A stretch of DNA of 56,120 nt from contig NZ_JAANMZ010000030.1 of the NCBI RefSeq assembly GCF_011250555.1, positions 1 through 56,120 of the forward strand, in the 5' to 3' direction. This DNA is from Bacillus sp. MM2020_4. GTDB taxonomy: Bacteria; Bacillota; Bacilli; Bacillales; Cytobacillaceae. Positions 1-8,715 of this stretch are shown here, piece by piece. Every line of letters starts with the position of its first letter. Position 1 is the first letter of the stretch. The notes under the pieces are model-generated. The model was not told the DNA's origin and made no database searches. It saw only the letters and a list, made by a program, of their open reading frames with translations. A program made the translations under genes and the position numbers.

Positions 1-120
1 TATATTATAGTCTATTATTTATCATCCACCCTAATTAATTTCTACAATTCTAAAAATTACAGCTGGCATAAAACGAGGCGTAAGAAGGAAAGCCAAATCT
101 CAAATAGAAAACAACGGAAA

Positions 121-241
121 GGTCTTCATCATGTTAATGAAGACCAAATTGCTCATCGATTACATGCAAAATGGCCTTCATCCTGTCGATGAAGACCAAA
201 ACTCCAAAGGGATTCCCACAAAACGGTCTTCATCGAAGACG
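121..241. repeat. Degenerate 52-bp hairpin satellite, about 2.5 units
   Basis: GGTCTTCAT...ATGAAGACC hairpins recur at 121-145 and about 52 bases later, with a truncated third copy near 225-241. The same 51-52 bp period and CTTCAT/ATGAAG arms occur at 19403, 26645 and 47190. It lies just beyond the 3' end of the dgo operon, so the first hairpin could also help end that transcript. Short reading frames here are repeats, not genes. Bases 1-120 show nothing recognisable. Confidence 0.75.
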
Positions 242-299
242 TCGCACTTGCGCAATATCCCAATTCACTCATTTCATTCCGCAAGAACCGTCCCCTGCT

Positions 300-1448
300 T
301 CACCATTCCGCTACGCTGCCATCCTTGTGGCGCCAAACTGGATTCTTCCAGTTATGACTGACTTCTGCTTGTTTTCTTACATATTCTTCATTGATTTCAA
401 TGCCTAGGCCAGGTCCTTGCGGGATGCTGACATAGCCGTCTTTATAGTCAAATACGGATTTATCGACGATATAATCGAGCAGGTCGCTGCCTTGATTGTA
501 ATGGATCCCTAAACTTTGCTCTTGAATAAAGGCATTATGGGCCGTCGCATCTACTTGCAAACAGGCCGCGAGTGCGATTGGACCAAGCGGACAATGCGGT
601 GCAAGCGCGACATCATAGGCTTCAGCCATTGTGGCGATTTTCTTGCATTCGGTAATGCCGCCCGCATGGGATACATCCGGCTGAATGATATCGACATAGC
701 CATTGGCCAGCACCGATTTGAAATCCCAGCGTGAAAACATCCGCTCTCCTGTAGCAATTGGAATCGACGTATGCTGCGCAATTTCTCGTAAGGCTTCATT
801 ATTTTCGGCCAGTACCGGCTCTTCGATAAACATCGGGCGGAACTGCTCCAATTCCTTCGCAAGAATCTTAGCCATTGGTTTATGGACGCGGCCATGAAAA
901 TCAATCCCAATTCCTACGTATTGCCCAGCCGCCTCCCGAACCGCCGCAATTCGTTCTACTACCTGATCAATCTTTTCATAGGAATCAATATATTGCAGTT
1001 CTTCCGTTCCGTTCATTTTGACAGCCGTGAAGCCCGCATCGACGATTTTTTTAGCCGCTTCTCCCACATCAGATGGCCGGTCACCGCCAATCCAAGAATA
1101 CACTTTAATCGAATCCCGGCAGGCACCACCAAGCAACTGATAGACAGGCGCATGAAAATATTTTCCTTTAATATCCCAAAGGGCCTGGTCGATTCCAGCA
1201 ATCGCACTCATCAAAATCGGGCCGCCGCGATAAAATCCGGAGCGATATAACATGCTCCAATGATCTTCAATTCGTAAGGGATCCTTACCAATTAAATATT
1301 CCATTAATTCTTCCACACAAGCTTTAACCGTCGAAGCCCTTCCTTCAATGACCGGTTCGCCCCAGCCAATGATGCCTTCATCGGTTTCTATTTTTAAAAA
1401 TAACCAGCGCGGTGGAACCTGGAAAAGCTCATAGCTGCGAATTTTCAT
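300..1448 (-). CDS. dgoD: D-galactonate dehydratase (DgoD)
   Basis: Enolase-superfamily dehydratase converting D-galactonate to 2-dehydro-3-deoxy-D-galactonate in the cytoplasm. The reading frame opens at a GTG at 1457. The ATG at 1448 was chosen because it gives 382 residues, matching the E. coli enzyme from memory, and places the expected residues at the known positions: metal ligands D183, E209 and E235, and catalytic H185 (in DFHGR) and H285 (in APHCPLGP). A GGGAG ribosome binding site lies about 8 bases upstream. The N-terminal [13 protein letters not shown] segment is typical of DgoD rather than of generic mandelate racemase-like proteins. It overlaps the end of dgoK and is the last gene of the operon. 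Substrate identity is strongly suggested by the dgoK and dgoA neighbours. Confidence 0.93.
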   Translation of the reverse strand: MKIRSYELFQVPPRWLFLKIETDEGIIGWGEPVIEGRASTVKACVEELMEYLIGKDPLRIEDHWSMLYRSGFYRGGPILMSAIAGIDQALWDIKGKYFHAPVYQLLGGACRDSIKVYSWIGGDRPSDVGEAAKKIVDAGFTAVKMNGTEELQYIDSYEKIDQVVERIAAVREAAGQYVGIGIDFHGRVHKPMAKILAKELEQFRPMFIEEPVLAENNEALREIAQHTSIPIATGERMFSRWDFKSVLANGYVDIIQPDVSHAGGITECKKIATMAEAYDVALAPHCPLGPIALAACLQVDATAHNAFIQEQSLGIHYNQGSDLLDYIVDKSVFDYKDGYVSIPQGPGLGIEINEEYVRKQAEVSHNWKNPVWRHKDGSVAEW

Positions 1449-2487
1449 CATACGCACTCCCTTTTACATCATTTTTTAAAAATAAATCCTTACAATTGGC
1501 TAAAATCTCAGTTGCCCCAAAGACAAGGGAATCCTCCACCTGCTGATCCATCGCTTCCATAATGGCCCAGTTCTTATTCATATACCGTAACAAATGGGTA
1601 AAGGCCTTTCGTAAGGGATCTGAACCCCCGACAATCATCCATTCGATTTCATCCATTCCATCCCGCGATTGAGAAAGAGCCTGAAGATCACTATAGATGA
1701 CCGATCCGGCATAATAATTCGCCCGCTGATTCGCATCCAAATCCGTAAATAAATCCAATAAGCGAATATGATAAAAACTTCTTGTTACGCCATGCTGTTT
1801 CGCCGCCTCGAACCCACATTCCAGCATCCTCTGATCAACGCTTTTAATCAGACCTGAACCCAAGGAATTAGAAAGAATGGTTTCCTTCTGGAGGGCACTT
1901 AGTGTTTCGCCTCCTAGTGTCGATAGACAATATAACAGATCCCTGCGCTCATCTACGGCAACAAATTTGGTATGTGAACCAGGCAGAACAATCATCCCCT
2001 TGCCCGTCACATCAAACTGTTTCAGCAAGCCAAAGGATTCAACTTCCTCGCCGCGCATCACATCAAATTCGTTAATACACGCAACCAAATCCTTCGTATC
2101 CGTTGGATCAATCCTATTTTTCATCCCCGGAATAAAGACACAAGGGATATCCAAGAATTCCTCCAGCCGGGTCACTTTTGAGCACTTGGCAAACTCTTCT
2201 AATCCCGCAGGACTTGGAATATGCGGGACTTCATAAAGGCCTAAATTGGACGTAATCATTCCTGATGCTGCAATATACGCTATATCCGAAGGGGTTAATT
2301 GATGTTTAGCTAAAAGTCGTTCAAGTCCCTGCTTTAATTCGATTTTCAGGTTGTGATTGCTGCCTGAAATAGCTGTGTCCCTTACACCTACTCGTATTTT
2401 TTCGGTATCAAGGACCCTACTTGTTGTTTTGTCATATAGTCTTAGTCTGGAGTTAGTCGTTCCAGAATCAATCAGGATTACTTTCAC
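1429..2487 (-). CDS. dgoK: 2-dehydro-3-deoxygalactonokinase (DgoK)
   Basis: Kinase that phosphorylates 2-dehydro-3-deoxygalactonate at O6, the middle step of the De Ley-Doudoroff galactonate pathway. The N-terminus [16 protein letters not shown] is the ASKHA-type phosphate-binding loop of the DgoK family. Later glycine-rich segments ([17 protein letters not shown]) match this fold. The frame can be extended to an ATG at 2541, but that start lacks a ribosome binding site and lies inside dgoA. The GTG at 2487 has GGTGGTG just upstream and places the signature at residue 5, giving 352 residues. That is longer than my memory of the E. coli protein (about 290), as is common in Firmicutes. The start remains uncertain. 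Confidence 0.85.
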   Translation of the reverse strand: MKVILIDSGTTNSRLRLYDKTTSRVLDTEKIRVGVRDTAISGSNHNLKIELKQGLERLLAKHQLTPSDIAYIAASGMITSNLGLYEVPHIPSPAGLEEFAKCSKVTRLEEFLDIPCVFIPGMKNRIDPTDTKDLVACINEFDVMRGEEVESFGLLKQFDVTGKGMIVLPGSHTKFVAVDERRDLLYCLSTLGGETLSALQKETILSNSLGSGLIKSVDQRMLECGFEAAKQHGVTRSFYHIRLLDLFTDLDANQRANYYAGSVIYSDLQALSQSRDGMDEIEWMIVGGSDPLRKAFTHLLRYMNKNWAIMEAMDQQVEDSLVFGATEILANCKDLFLKNDVKGSAYDENSQL

Positions 2488-2512
2488 ATTCACCACCGCT
2501 TTTCTCATCGAT

Positions 2513-3157
2513 TCAATTTGGTGATTGGACTTCATGGACAATCTCTACAAAACGAGCTGCCCGTCTTTCAATTTCTGTAAAATCACCATGTTGTACGAGC
2601 TTGTCATCCACAAGCGAACTGCCAATTCCTAAGCAATGCGCCCCTGCCTTTAAAAAAACATTTGCATTCTCTAAAGAGACACCACCAACAGCCATTGTTT
2701 CCACAAACGGCAACGGTCCCTTTAGGTCCGTTAAATACTTAGGACCAAGCGGACGAATCGGGAAGATCTTGACCATTTTAGCTCCATATTCATAGGCCGT
2801 TAACACCTCTGTCGGGGTCATGACCCCAGGGATAATCGGCACCTGATAGTACCTGGCGGTTTCAATCGTTTCCTTTTTTAAAGTCGGGGTGAGCAGGAAG
2901 CTTGCACCTGATGCAATCGCCAGTCTAGCAGACTCCGAATCTAGTACAGTCCCGGCCCCAATCAGCAGTTCAGGAAACTTTTGTTTCATCCGTTCAATTC
3001 CGGTAAAAGCTCCGGGGGTATTCAACGTGATTTCTACCGCCCGGATCCCTCCTTGATAAAGACTTCTAACCGTATTTTCTAGCCCCTCAGAAGATTGGCT
3101 ACGAATAATGGCCACGAGCTTTGCCCTCTTTATTTCCTCTAATGCCGCGGTGCACAT
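2513..3157 (-). CDS. dgoA: 2-dehydro-3-deoxy-6-phosphogalactonate aldolase (DgoA-type)
   Basis: Class I KDPG/KDPGal aldolase splitting 2-dehydro-3-deoxy-6-phosphogalactonate into pyruvate and glyceraldehyde-3-phosphate. The 214-residue length is right for a trimeric KDPG aldolase. E42 in VEITLNT and Schiff-base K130 in GAKMVKIFP are both present, as are the GAGTVLD and PGVMTPTE segments. Sequence alone cannot separate the KDPG from the KDPGal epimer. Lying between the ABC importer and dgoK-dgoD points to the galactonate route. The ATG follows GGGAG at about 10 bases. It starts 29 bases after the upstream permease gene, so they are likely co-transcribed. Confidence 0.9.
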   Translation of the reverse strand: MCTAALEEIKRAKLVAIIRSQSSEGLENTVRSLYQGGIRAVEITLNTPGAFTGIERMKQKFPELLIGAGTVLDSESARLAIASGASFLLTPTLKKETIETARYYQVPIIPGVMTPTEVLTAYEYGAKMVKIFPIRPLGPKYLTDLKGPLPFVETMAVGGVSLENANVFLKAGAHCLGIGSSLVDDKLVQHGDFTEIERRAARFVEIVHEVQSPN

Positions 3158-3186
3158 TTCACTTCATCTCCCATTGTGGTAGTGAT

Positions 3187-4011
3187 TTAACCTTTTACAC
3201 TGCCTCCCGTTAATCCCGCAATAATATACTTTTGGGCAAAGAGTGCCAAAATAAGAACCGGTGCGGTGATGATCACGGAAGCAGCCATCAGTCCTCCCCA
3301 GTTTATATCTGAGTAGGAAATAAAATTAAAGACGGCAATCGGCAATGTCTTTGTTTTATCACCGGCAAGAATCAAGGAAAACATGAAGTTATTCCAGGAG
3401 AAAATAAACGCTAAGATCGATGAGGTCACAATTCCCGGCCCTGATATGGGAAGCATAACTCTTACAAAGGCAGACGGGATGGAACAGCCATCCACTCGAG
3501 CGGATTCTTCCAGCTCATGTGGCAGACCTTCAAAAAACGGGATCATGACCCAGATAATAAACGGCATGGTGACAAGCATATGACTAAGAATAAGGGATGT
3601 ATACGTATCGATTAAGTTCAATTTTGAGAAAATGATAAACCAGGGAATAAGGAAGGAAATACCCGGGACAATCCTGGCAACTAGGATTAACAGCCCAAGC
3701 CCCTGCTGCTTGTATTTCGCAATGGCATAGGCGGCGGGTAATCCCAGGATGAGCCCAAAGATCGTCGCTCCAACCCCAACGATAAAGCTGTTCCAAATAA
3801 AGGTAAGAAAAGAATATTCATTAAAAACACTTACATAGTTTTTAAAACTTGCCGTAATTTCAAATAGCTTTGATGTATCCAGTATTTGTACTTGCGTTTT
3901 AAATGACGCAAGGAGCATCCAGAGGAAAGGGAGCAAAAACAAAAACAGAGATAAGTAGACACCAACATGAGTCAAGATGACTTTAACTGGTTTTGGTTTT
4001 TTTCCACTCAT
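3187..4011 (-). CDS. Sugar ABC transporter permease, MalG type
   Basis: Inner-membrane subunit of a CUT1-family carbohydrate importer, 274 residues with six predicted membrane spans. The cytoplasmic EAA loop, needed to contact the ATPase, is seen as EESARVDGCSIPSAF around residues 175-195. The C-terminus AQKYIIAGLTGGSVKG is typical of MalG homologues. The ATG overlaps the stop of the preceding permease gene (ATGA), implying translational coupling. No ATPase gene is in this operon, so a shared MsmX/UgpC-type ATPase must serve it, as is known in Bacillus; the one at 35666-36709 is a possible partner. The likely substrate is galactonate or an oligosaccharide yielding it, by context only. Confidence 0.88.
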   Translation of the reverse strand: MSGKKPKPVKVILTHVGVYLSLFLFLLPFLWMLLASFKTQVQILDTSKLFEITASFKNYVSVFNEYSFLTFIWNSFIVGVGATIFGLILGLPAAYAIAKYKQQGLGLLILVARIVPGISFLIPWFIIFSKLNLIDTYTSLILSHMLVTMPFIIWVMIPFFEGLPHELEESARVDGCSIPSAFVRVMLPISGPGIVTSSILAFIFSWNNFMFSLILAGDKTKTLPIAVFNFISYSDINWGGLMAASVIITAPVLILALFAQKYIIAGLTGGSVKG

Positions 4012-4886
4012 AGGTTTACCCCCGCTCTGTTCCGTAAAAGAATCGTAAATATACTAATGGATAGGACAATAATGAAAAATATCATCAGTAAGGCAGATGC
4101 CTGACCAATTTTAAAATATTGAAAGCCCAAAACATACCCGTAAATATTAATCGTCTGTGAAGATGTACCTGGTCCGCCTTGTGTGGTCGCATAAATAATA
4201 TCGAACGTTTTCAAGGCATCAATCATTCTTAGCAGGACAGCCGAATAAAGCGTCGGCTTCAATAAAGGCAGGGTAATCTTTGAAAAAGATTGCCATGTAT
4301 TGGCGCCATCAATCATCGCTGCCTCATATGGATCCTTTGGCAGTGATACGAGACCCGCCAGCACGATTAACGCAATCATTGGCGTCCATTCCCATACGTC
4401 AATAAAAATTAACGAAGGCATAACAAGATTCTGTGACGTTAACCATTCCTGACCTGGGAGTCCTAATTTTTCCAAGAACACATTGGCAATCCCGATATTA
4501 GGTTCGTAGATTAGCACCCAGATTAAACCTACTGCAACCGGTGTCGCTACCATTGGCAATAGGAACAATGTTTTGACGAGCCCTTTGCCAACAATATTTT
4601 GGTTCATTAAGACGGCTAGTCCCACACCTAACACCGTTTCAACTGCTACCGCTACAATGGTAAAATAAAACATTAGCTTCAATGATTTGATAAAAAGCTC
4701 ATCATGAAATAAATCGAGGTAATTTTGCAAAGCTACCCATAACGGCGGGGTAATATTCGACATATTCCAGTCATGAAAACTGAGCCAAAAGGTGTATCCA
4801 ACAGGCATAACCATCATGAGTCCTACAAAGATTACAGCAGGCATGGTAAAAACCCACTTGATGTTGCGATCAATCCAATTTGACAT
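4008..4886 (-). CDS. Sugar ABC transporter permease, MalF type
   Basis: First permease of the CUT1-type importer, 292 residues with six predicted membrane helices starting near residue 12. Its EAA loop reads YEAAMIDGANTWQSF, with the expected glycine and a following LPLLKPT. A strong AAGGAGGAG ribosome binding site precedes the ATG. The gene ends in a 4-base overlap with the second permease, so the two subunits should be made in equal amounts. A hairpin sits between the binding-protein gene and this gene (4929-4988), which would lower permease expression relative to the binding protein. Confidence 0.88.
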   Translation of the reverse strand: MSNWIDRNIKWVFTMPAVIFVGLMMVMPVGYTFWLSFHDWNMSNITPPLWVALQNYLDLFHDELFIKSLKLMFYFTIVAVAVETVLGVGLAVLMNQNIVGKGLVKTLFLLPMVATPVAVGLIWVLIYEPNIGIANVFLEKLGLPGQEWLTSQNLVMPSLIFIDVWEWTPMIALIVLAGLVSLPKDPYEAAMIDGANTWQSFSKITLPLLKPTLYSAVLLRMIDALKTFDIIYATTQGGPGTSSQTINIYGYVLGFQYFKIGQASALLMIFFIIVLSISIFTILLRNRAGVNL

Positions 4887-4928
4887 TCTTCTGCTCCTCC
4901 TTACTCAATGATACTCGCCTTTTTAAAA

Positions 4929-4988
4929 AAACGGCCTCCAAGCGAGCATCCAGAAATTCCACCCCAGATTGCTAACCGAAAGCCGTTT
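4929..4988 (-). terminator. Intra-operon attenuating hairpin
   Basis: On the minus strand AAACGGC pairs with GCCGTTT across a 46-base loop, and the second arm runs into a stretch of seven T residues. It lies between the solute-binding-protein gene and the permeases. Partial termination here would give excess binding protein, a common arrangement in such operons. Confidence 0.5.
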
Positions 4989-5008
4989 CGAATTAGGTGT
5001 TATCGGTT

Positions 5009-6337
5009 TTATTTTTTCTCGCTGTCAAGAATCTTTTGGAATTCTCCATCTGCTTTTTCTGCAGCTGCTTTCACATCTTTTCCTTCAATTCCGGCAAGGA
5101 TAACATCACCAATCACGTCACGTGCAGCTCCTACATTCACAATAACTGGTCGATCGTAAGGGACACCCTTATCGCCGCCATTCGCTGCAATCGCTTCTGC
5201 TAAATCTTTCGGGTATTTCGCTGTTCCTTCTGGAGAGTTCCAGACAGAAATACGTGCACCAGGATTTCCATCCGCTTGCAGCTTTAGAACCATTTCTTTA
5301 CTTTCTGCCCACTTAATGAATTCCCATGCTGCATCTTTCTTTTCAGAGTTAGCTCCGACTCCAAGCGCCCAAGAAGTAACATTATAAGGCTTCGCTCCGT
5401 TTGGACCCGCTGGGAATGGGGCAAAACCAACTTTATCGGCTACCTGTGATTTAGACGCATCCGTCGCGTTAGTAAATAGGGATGAAGCATCTGTATAGAA
5501 TGCTGCTTTTCCTTGGGTAAACACAGCCATCGCTTCAGGCCAGCTCATGTTTAACGTCCCTTTAGGGCCATATTTATTTAGCATGTTGCCGTAGTAATTA
5601 AACGCTTCAAGCGCTTCTGGGGAAGTAATGGTGGACTTGCCATCCTTCATGAAGTCACCGCCAAAAGCATACAAGTAGCTAGAGAACTGAGTAACAGCTG
5701 CAGCCCGCTTACCACGGGAAACAAAACCAGATACCCCATTATCAGGATCATTTAATTTCTTTGCTGCTTTCTCGAGTTCCTCAAGTGTTTTCGGAACTTC
5801 GATTCCAGCCTTCTCTAACAGGTCCTTACGATAGTATAAAACCTGTGTTTCAGTTACAAGAGGCAGTCCATAAAACTTATCTCCCTCTTTGACACTTCCA
5901 AGGGAAGAAGGAATAAAGTCTGCTGTATAGTCTTTATCTTTTGTGACATAGTCGGTCATATCTGCGAAGTATCCACTCTGTTGGTACATTTTCCCGTCTT
6001 GTAGCGGACGGAACATAACAACATCGATACCCTTTGAATTAGAAGCAAACTCGACGGATGTTTTTTGTGTCAGTTGATCCTCAAAGTAGCTATCAATCTT
6101 AACCTTAATTCCTGTCTCTTTCTCGAATGCAGGTAATTCCTTTTTAATCGATTCTGTCCATGGATGGTTAGCGGCCACCACGCGAATCTCTTGTACCTTT
6201 TTCTCCGTTTTATCTGATGATTTAGATCCTGTTGAGGTATCAGACCCGCCACTACAGCCTGCAAGCGCGGAACTAATCCCTACAGCTAATGCAAGATAAC
6301 CAGCTGCCTTTTTAAACCCTACGAAACTATTTCTCAT
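5009..6337 (-). CDS. Sugar ABC transporter solute-binding lipoprotein
   Basis: Extracellular substrate-binding protein (SBP_bac_1/UgpB-MalE type) of the importer encoded by the next two genes. The chosen ATG at 6337 is 28 codons inside the longest frame and follows GAGAGGG. It begins a clean lipoprotein signal: MRN...FKK, a hydrophobic stretch, then lipobox SALAGC with the lipidated cysteine near residue 27. The mature protein is about 415 residues and starts with a Ser/Gly/Lys-rich linker. A segment such as GLPLVTETQVLYYRKDLLEKAG is typical of the family. It is the first gene after the promoter holding a cre box. The ligand is not readable from sequence; sugar acid import is inferred from the dgo genes. 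Confidence 0.88.
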   Translation of the reverse strand: MRNSFVGFKKAAGYLALAVGISSALAGCSGGSDTSTGSKSSDKTEKKVQEIRVVAANHPWTESIKKELPAFEKETGIKVKIDSYFEDQLTQKTSVEFASNSKGIDVVMFRPLQDGKMYQQSGYFADMTDYVTKDKDYTADFIPSSLGSVKEGDKFYGLPLVTETQVLYYRKDLLEKAGIEVPKTLEELEKAAKKLNDPDNGVSGFVSRGKRAAAVTQFSSYLYAFGGDFMKDGKSTITSPEALEAFNYYGNMLNKYGPKGTLNMSWPEAMAVFTQGKAAFYTDASSLFTNATDASKSQVADKVGFAPFPAGPNGAKPYNVTSWALGVGANSEKKDAAWEFIKWAESKEMVLKLQADGNPGARISVWNSPEGTAKYPKDLAEAIAANGGDKGVPYDRPVIVNVGAARDVIGDVILAGIEGKDVKAAAEKADGEFQKILDSEKK

Positions 6338-6379
6338 TTTCTTCCCTCTCTTTCTAAAAATAAAAATAATTACAAAAAG

Positions 6380-6393
6380 TGATAGCGTTTTCA
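6380..6393 (-). promoter_or_regulatory. cre box (CcpA site) abutting a -10 element
   Basis: The minus strand reads TGAAAACGCTATCA, a full match to the consensus TGWAANCGNTNWCA. TATAAT lies directly upstream at 6393-6398 (minus), so CcpA bound here would sit on the start point and repress. The site is 43 bases before the start codon of the binding-protein gene. Confidence 0.8.
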
Positions 6394-6466
6394 TTATATG
6401 GCAAAAAAAATTTGGTTTCATAAATCTCTTAAAATATGGAATTCTGCGCTATCATACTTATTTTAA

Positions 6467-6483
6467 ATGGTTTACAAAACCAT
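6467..6483. promoter_or_regulatory. 17-bp palindrome, candidate IclR-family operator
   Basis: ATGGTTT-ACA-AAACCAT is a perfect inverted repeat in the promoter region of the binding-protein gene. Related TTTGGTTT and AACCAAA half-sites lie nearby at 6411-6418 and 6502-6508. The position upstream of the -10 fits an operator for the adjacent IclR-type regulator. This is inference. Confidence 0.5.
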
Positions 6484-6528
6484 ATAATGACCCATTCATT
6501 TAACCAAATTTGATAAAGACGATTTTAT

Positions 6529-7275
6529 TTATCTGTATCCAATGCTGCATGATATGTTCATCGCGGCAGCGAGCAGTTTATCGATAACCATTTCCTTCTG
6601 TTTAAGCATTCGTTCTTTCGGCCCCGCTACGCTAATGGCTGCCTGAATGGTCTGGTCTACTCCATAAACAGGAGCCGCAAGACAATAGAGGCCTTCTTCA
6701 TTCTCTTCATCGTCAATCGAGTAACCCTGTTTCGCAAACATGTCTAATTGCTGCAGAAGGTCCTCCTTTTTCGTAATGGTCTTTTGCGTGATCGGTTCAA
6801 GTCGTAATTGCCCTAAAATTTCACTTTTCTTATTTTCAGGAAGAAACGTTAAGAATGCTTTGCCTAAACCCGTACAGTACAGCGGTTTACTTTTTCCAGG
6901 CTCTGCCGTGGTTCGTATGGAGCGATTACTATTTATTTTTGCTACATACACCAATTCAGATTGTTCAAGAGTGGCCATAAATACCGTTTCCTGAACCGTT
7001 TCCATTAATCTTTCCAGAAAAGGGTACCCTTGCGCAGAAAGGTCAAATGCATCCTTTGCTGCACCGCCAAGCTGGATTAACTTGGGCCCTAGCTTATATT
7101 TCCGAAAATGATCTACGGTCAGGTAGCTGTTTTTATATAGCGTTTCAACCAAGCCTGAAGTACTGCTTTGAGGAAAGGAAAGGATTTCGCTAATTTCCTT
7201 TATCGTTAATCCAACTGGATGCTGGGCAAGTAAATCAAATACCATCAATACCCGCTCTGCTGATTTCACCGACAT
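6529..7275 (-). CDS. IclR-family transcriptional regulator of the galactonate operon
   Basis: Regulator of about 248 residues with an N-terminal winged helix (residues about 5-65; LTIKEISEILSFPQSSTSGLVETL is split by the recognition helix) and a C-terminal effector-binding IclR domain (about 75-245). The ATG at 7275 was chosen because GGGGAGGTAG lies just upstream; the longer frame runs through that ribosome binding site. The gene lies immediately upstream of, and in the same direction as, the dgo transport and catabolic genes, so control of that operon is likely. Two palindromes just before its ribosome binding site suggest autoregulation. The effector is probably a pathway intermediate, which sequence does not show. 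Confidence 0.88.
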   Translation of the reverse strand: MSVKSAERVLMVFDLLAQHPVGLTIKEISEILSFPQSSTSGLVETLYKNSYLTVDHFRKYKLGPKLIQLGGAAKDAFDLSAQGYPFLERLMETVQETVFMATLEQSELVYVAKINSNRSIRTTAEPGKSKPLYCTGLGKAFLTFLPENKKSEILGQLRLEPITQKTITKKEDLLQQLDMFAKQGYSIDDEENEEGLYCLAAPVYGVDQTIQAAISVAGPKERMLKQKEMVIDKLLAAAMNISCSIGYR

Positions 7276-7291
7276 CTTACTACCTCCCCAA

Positions 7292-7324
7292 ATCACATAT
7301 GTGATGTAAAATCATATATGTGAT
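7292..7324. promoter_or_regulatory. Twin palindromic operators before iclR
   Basis: ATCACATATGTGAT (7292-7305) is a perfect palindrome and ATCATATATGTGAT (7311-7324) is the same motif with one changed base. Their centres are 19 bases apart, close to two helical turns. They lie immediately upstream of the ribosome binding site, so a bound dimer pair would block transcription of iclR. The motif differs from that at 6467. Confidence 0.65.
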
Positions 7325-7452
7325 TCTTTAACTAAATCATACAATACACCTACTTTTCTTGCAACAATTTATTTTAATATTTAGATATTTAACTTCACCC
7401 TTTGCGTCACGTTACCACTGGAAATTGATTATTGTGGGCGAAGTATAGTTTC

Positions 7453-7491
7453 CTAAAAAACACAAATAAGGAGAAGCCTCTAAGCCTCTCC
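7453..7491 (-). terminator. Terminator downstream of the DeoR gene
   Basis: Minus-strand hairpin GGAGAGGC-TTAGAG-GCTTCTCC (8 pairs including one G-U) followed by TTATTTGTGTTTTTT. It lies about 130 bases after the deoR stop codon, beyond the small in-frame extension at 7503-7619. Confidence 0.75.
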
Positions 7492-7502
7492 TTTCTTGTT
7501 TA

Positions 7503-7619
7503 TCATTTTACAAGACTCTGTAATTCTGGAACTACATGTTCTGGCACTTGTCCTGTAACACCCGCTACTAGGAATACTCGCAATGGTGTGCGATTTATTC
7601 CTCCATTTGGCACTGACTC
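7503..7619 (-). pseudogene. 38-codon in-frame extension after the DeoR stop, unknown
   Basis: Directly after the amber stop of the deoR gene the same frame stays open for 38 codons and ends at TGA just before the terminator. Its translation contains PNGGINRTPLRVFLVAG and ends in VVPELQSLVK, a composition that looks protein-like. There is no good independent start: only a GTG near its beginning. It could be a remnant of a lost downstream gene, a readthrough tail, or chance. I do not recognise the family. Confidence 0.3.
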
Positions 7620-8393
7620 CTATTCGGCAATTTCTAAATTGATCTGGTTATCAGCAAAGTAATTTCTTATTTCTTCTGTAACATGTTGATCTGTAATAAA
7701 TGTATCAATATCATTCGGGCGGGCGAATGTTGCACTTGAGCTTTTATCTATTTTACTATGATCTAGTAAAACAATGACTTTATTAGCTACAGATACCATA
7801 GTCCTTTTTAATTCCACTTCATAAAAACTAAAATCGGATAATCCATCCCGTGTATTAAATGCATATGCTGACGTGAAAAGCAGATCAATATTAATTTTTC
7901 TTAAAAGCTCTTCCCCAAGCAGTCCTTCCACTGAATTAGAAGAATGGCGGACAATACCACCAATAATAATGACGGTTAAATTTGGATTTTCCTTTAACAA
8001 TGCTGCTGTAGCTATACCACTGGTAACGACCGTAAGTCTCATTTTCGTTTCACTTAAATATTTGGCAAGCTCAAAACATGTCGTACTTGCGTCTAAAAGG
8101 ATACACTGGCCTTGTTGAATATACTTTAGTGCGCTATAGCCGATACGTTGTTTTTCCGCGTGGAATTTCTTTCCCCGATTCTCATACGTTTTATCGATTG
8201 GATCCGGTTCATCTCCTTTAAGCATCGCCCCGCCATGTGTGCGGATAAGGAGGCCTTGTTTCTCCATTTGATTTAAATCAGACCTGATCGTAGCTGCAGA
8301 AATCTTAAGCAAATCAGTCAAATCATTTACATTGACCGTCCCTTTTTCTGTCAGCATTTCAATTATTAGTTTTCTCCGTTGATCGGCGAACAT
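7620..8393 (-). CDS. DeoR-family transcriptional regulator of the C4/triose island
   Basis: A 257-residue DeoR/GlpR-type repressor. An N-terminal winged helix spans residues about 6-57 (RRKLIIEML, ISAATIRSDLNQMEKQG, then TRTHGGAM-like RTHGGAML). A DeoRC sugar-phosphate-sensing domain of the ribose-5-phosphate isomerase fold follows, with LLDASTTCFELAKYL and VVTSGIATA segments. The family senses phosphorylated sugars and binds tandem repeats, often autoregulating. A GGGTGAT/AGG ribosome binding site precedes the ATG. It lies alone at the downstream end of the minus-strand catabolic genes. TTTCGTT-type repeats occur both in its own leader and in the divergent promoter near 17600-17870, so it probably controls the whole island. 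Confidence 0.85.
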   Translation of the reverse strand: MFADQRRKLIIEMLTEKGTVNVNDLTDLLKISAATIRSDLNQMEKQGLLIRTHGGAMLKGDEPDPIDKTYENRGKKFHAEKQRIGYSALKYIQQGQCILLDASTTCFELAKYLSETKMRLTVVTSGIATAALLKENPNLTVIIIGGIVRHSSNSVEGLLGEELLRKINIDLLFTSAYAFNTRDGLSDFSFYEVELKRTMVSVANKVIVLLDHSKIDKSSSATFARPNDIDTFITDQHVTEEIRNYFADNQINLEIAE

Positions 8394-8400
8394 CCTATCA

Positions 8401-8564
8401 CCCTTTCATTTCCTTTCGTTCATTCCTCAAACATTCTCCCGAAATAATATTAGTACTCCTATTATATAAGTTTCTAGATAAAAAGTCCTGTAAAAGGTTC
8501 AGAAATGATAAAATTTCCTTTTCCTTTTCGTTAAAGATATTTTCACTTTGTATTGTTTTTCGTT
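8401..8564. promoter_or_regulatory. TTTCGTT repeat cluster in the deoR leader
   Basis: TTTCGTT occurs at 8414-8420 and TTTTCGTT at 8525-8532 and 8557-8564, with a TTTCATT variant at 8404-8410. Similar TTTCRTTT motifs are dense at 17680-17870. They are candidate operators for autoregulation by the DeoR protein. The remainder of this 322-base gap holds the terminator at 8624-8686 and nothing else visible. Confidence 0.4.
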
Positions 8565-8623
8565 ACTTCAACGCAGTGAATGAATAAATACTAAACCAAA
8601 CAGTGAGAAACATAACAAGCGGC

Positions 8624-8686
8624 TAAAAAAATCCCCTCCATTATAGATAGAGTAGAATCTTCCTAGTCTATCTACAATGGAGGGGA
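8624..8686 (-). terminator. Long-stem terminator after the TIM-like gene
   Basis: ATCCCCTCCATTATAGATAGA pairs with its complement at 8666-8686 over 21 positions with a single G-U, around a 14-base loop. On the minus strand the stem runs into TTTTTT. It lies 30 bases after the stop of the gene ending at 8716. The stem is unusually long for an intrinsic terminator. Confidence 0.8.
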
Positions 8687-8715
8687 TATTCTATAAAGGA
8701 ACTCATATATACATT

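Noticed and set aside
131..407. Overlapping 76- and 78-codon frames near the start of the window
   Set aside because: They lie in hairpin repeats and read into the antisense of dgoD; there is no supporting motif or ribosome binding site.
7432..7662. 76-codon plus-strand frame after the iclR region
   Set aside because: It runs through the deoR terminator hairpin and the antisense of the deoR end; no ribosome binding site.
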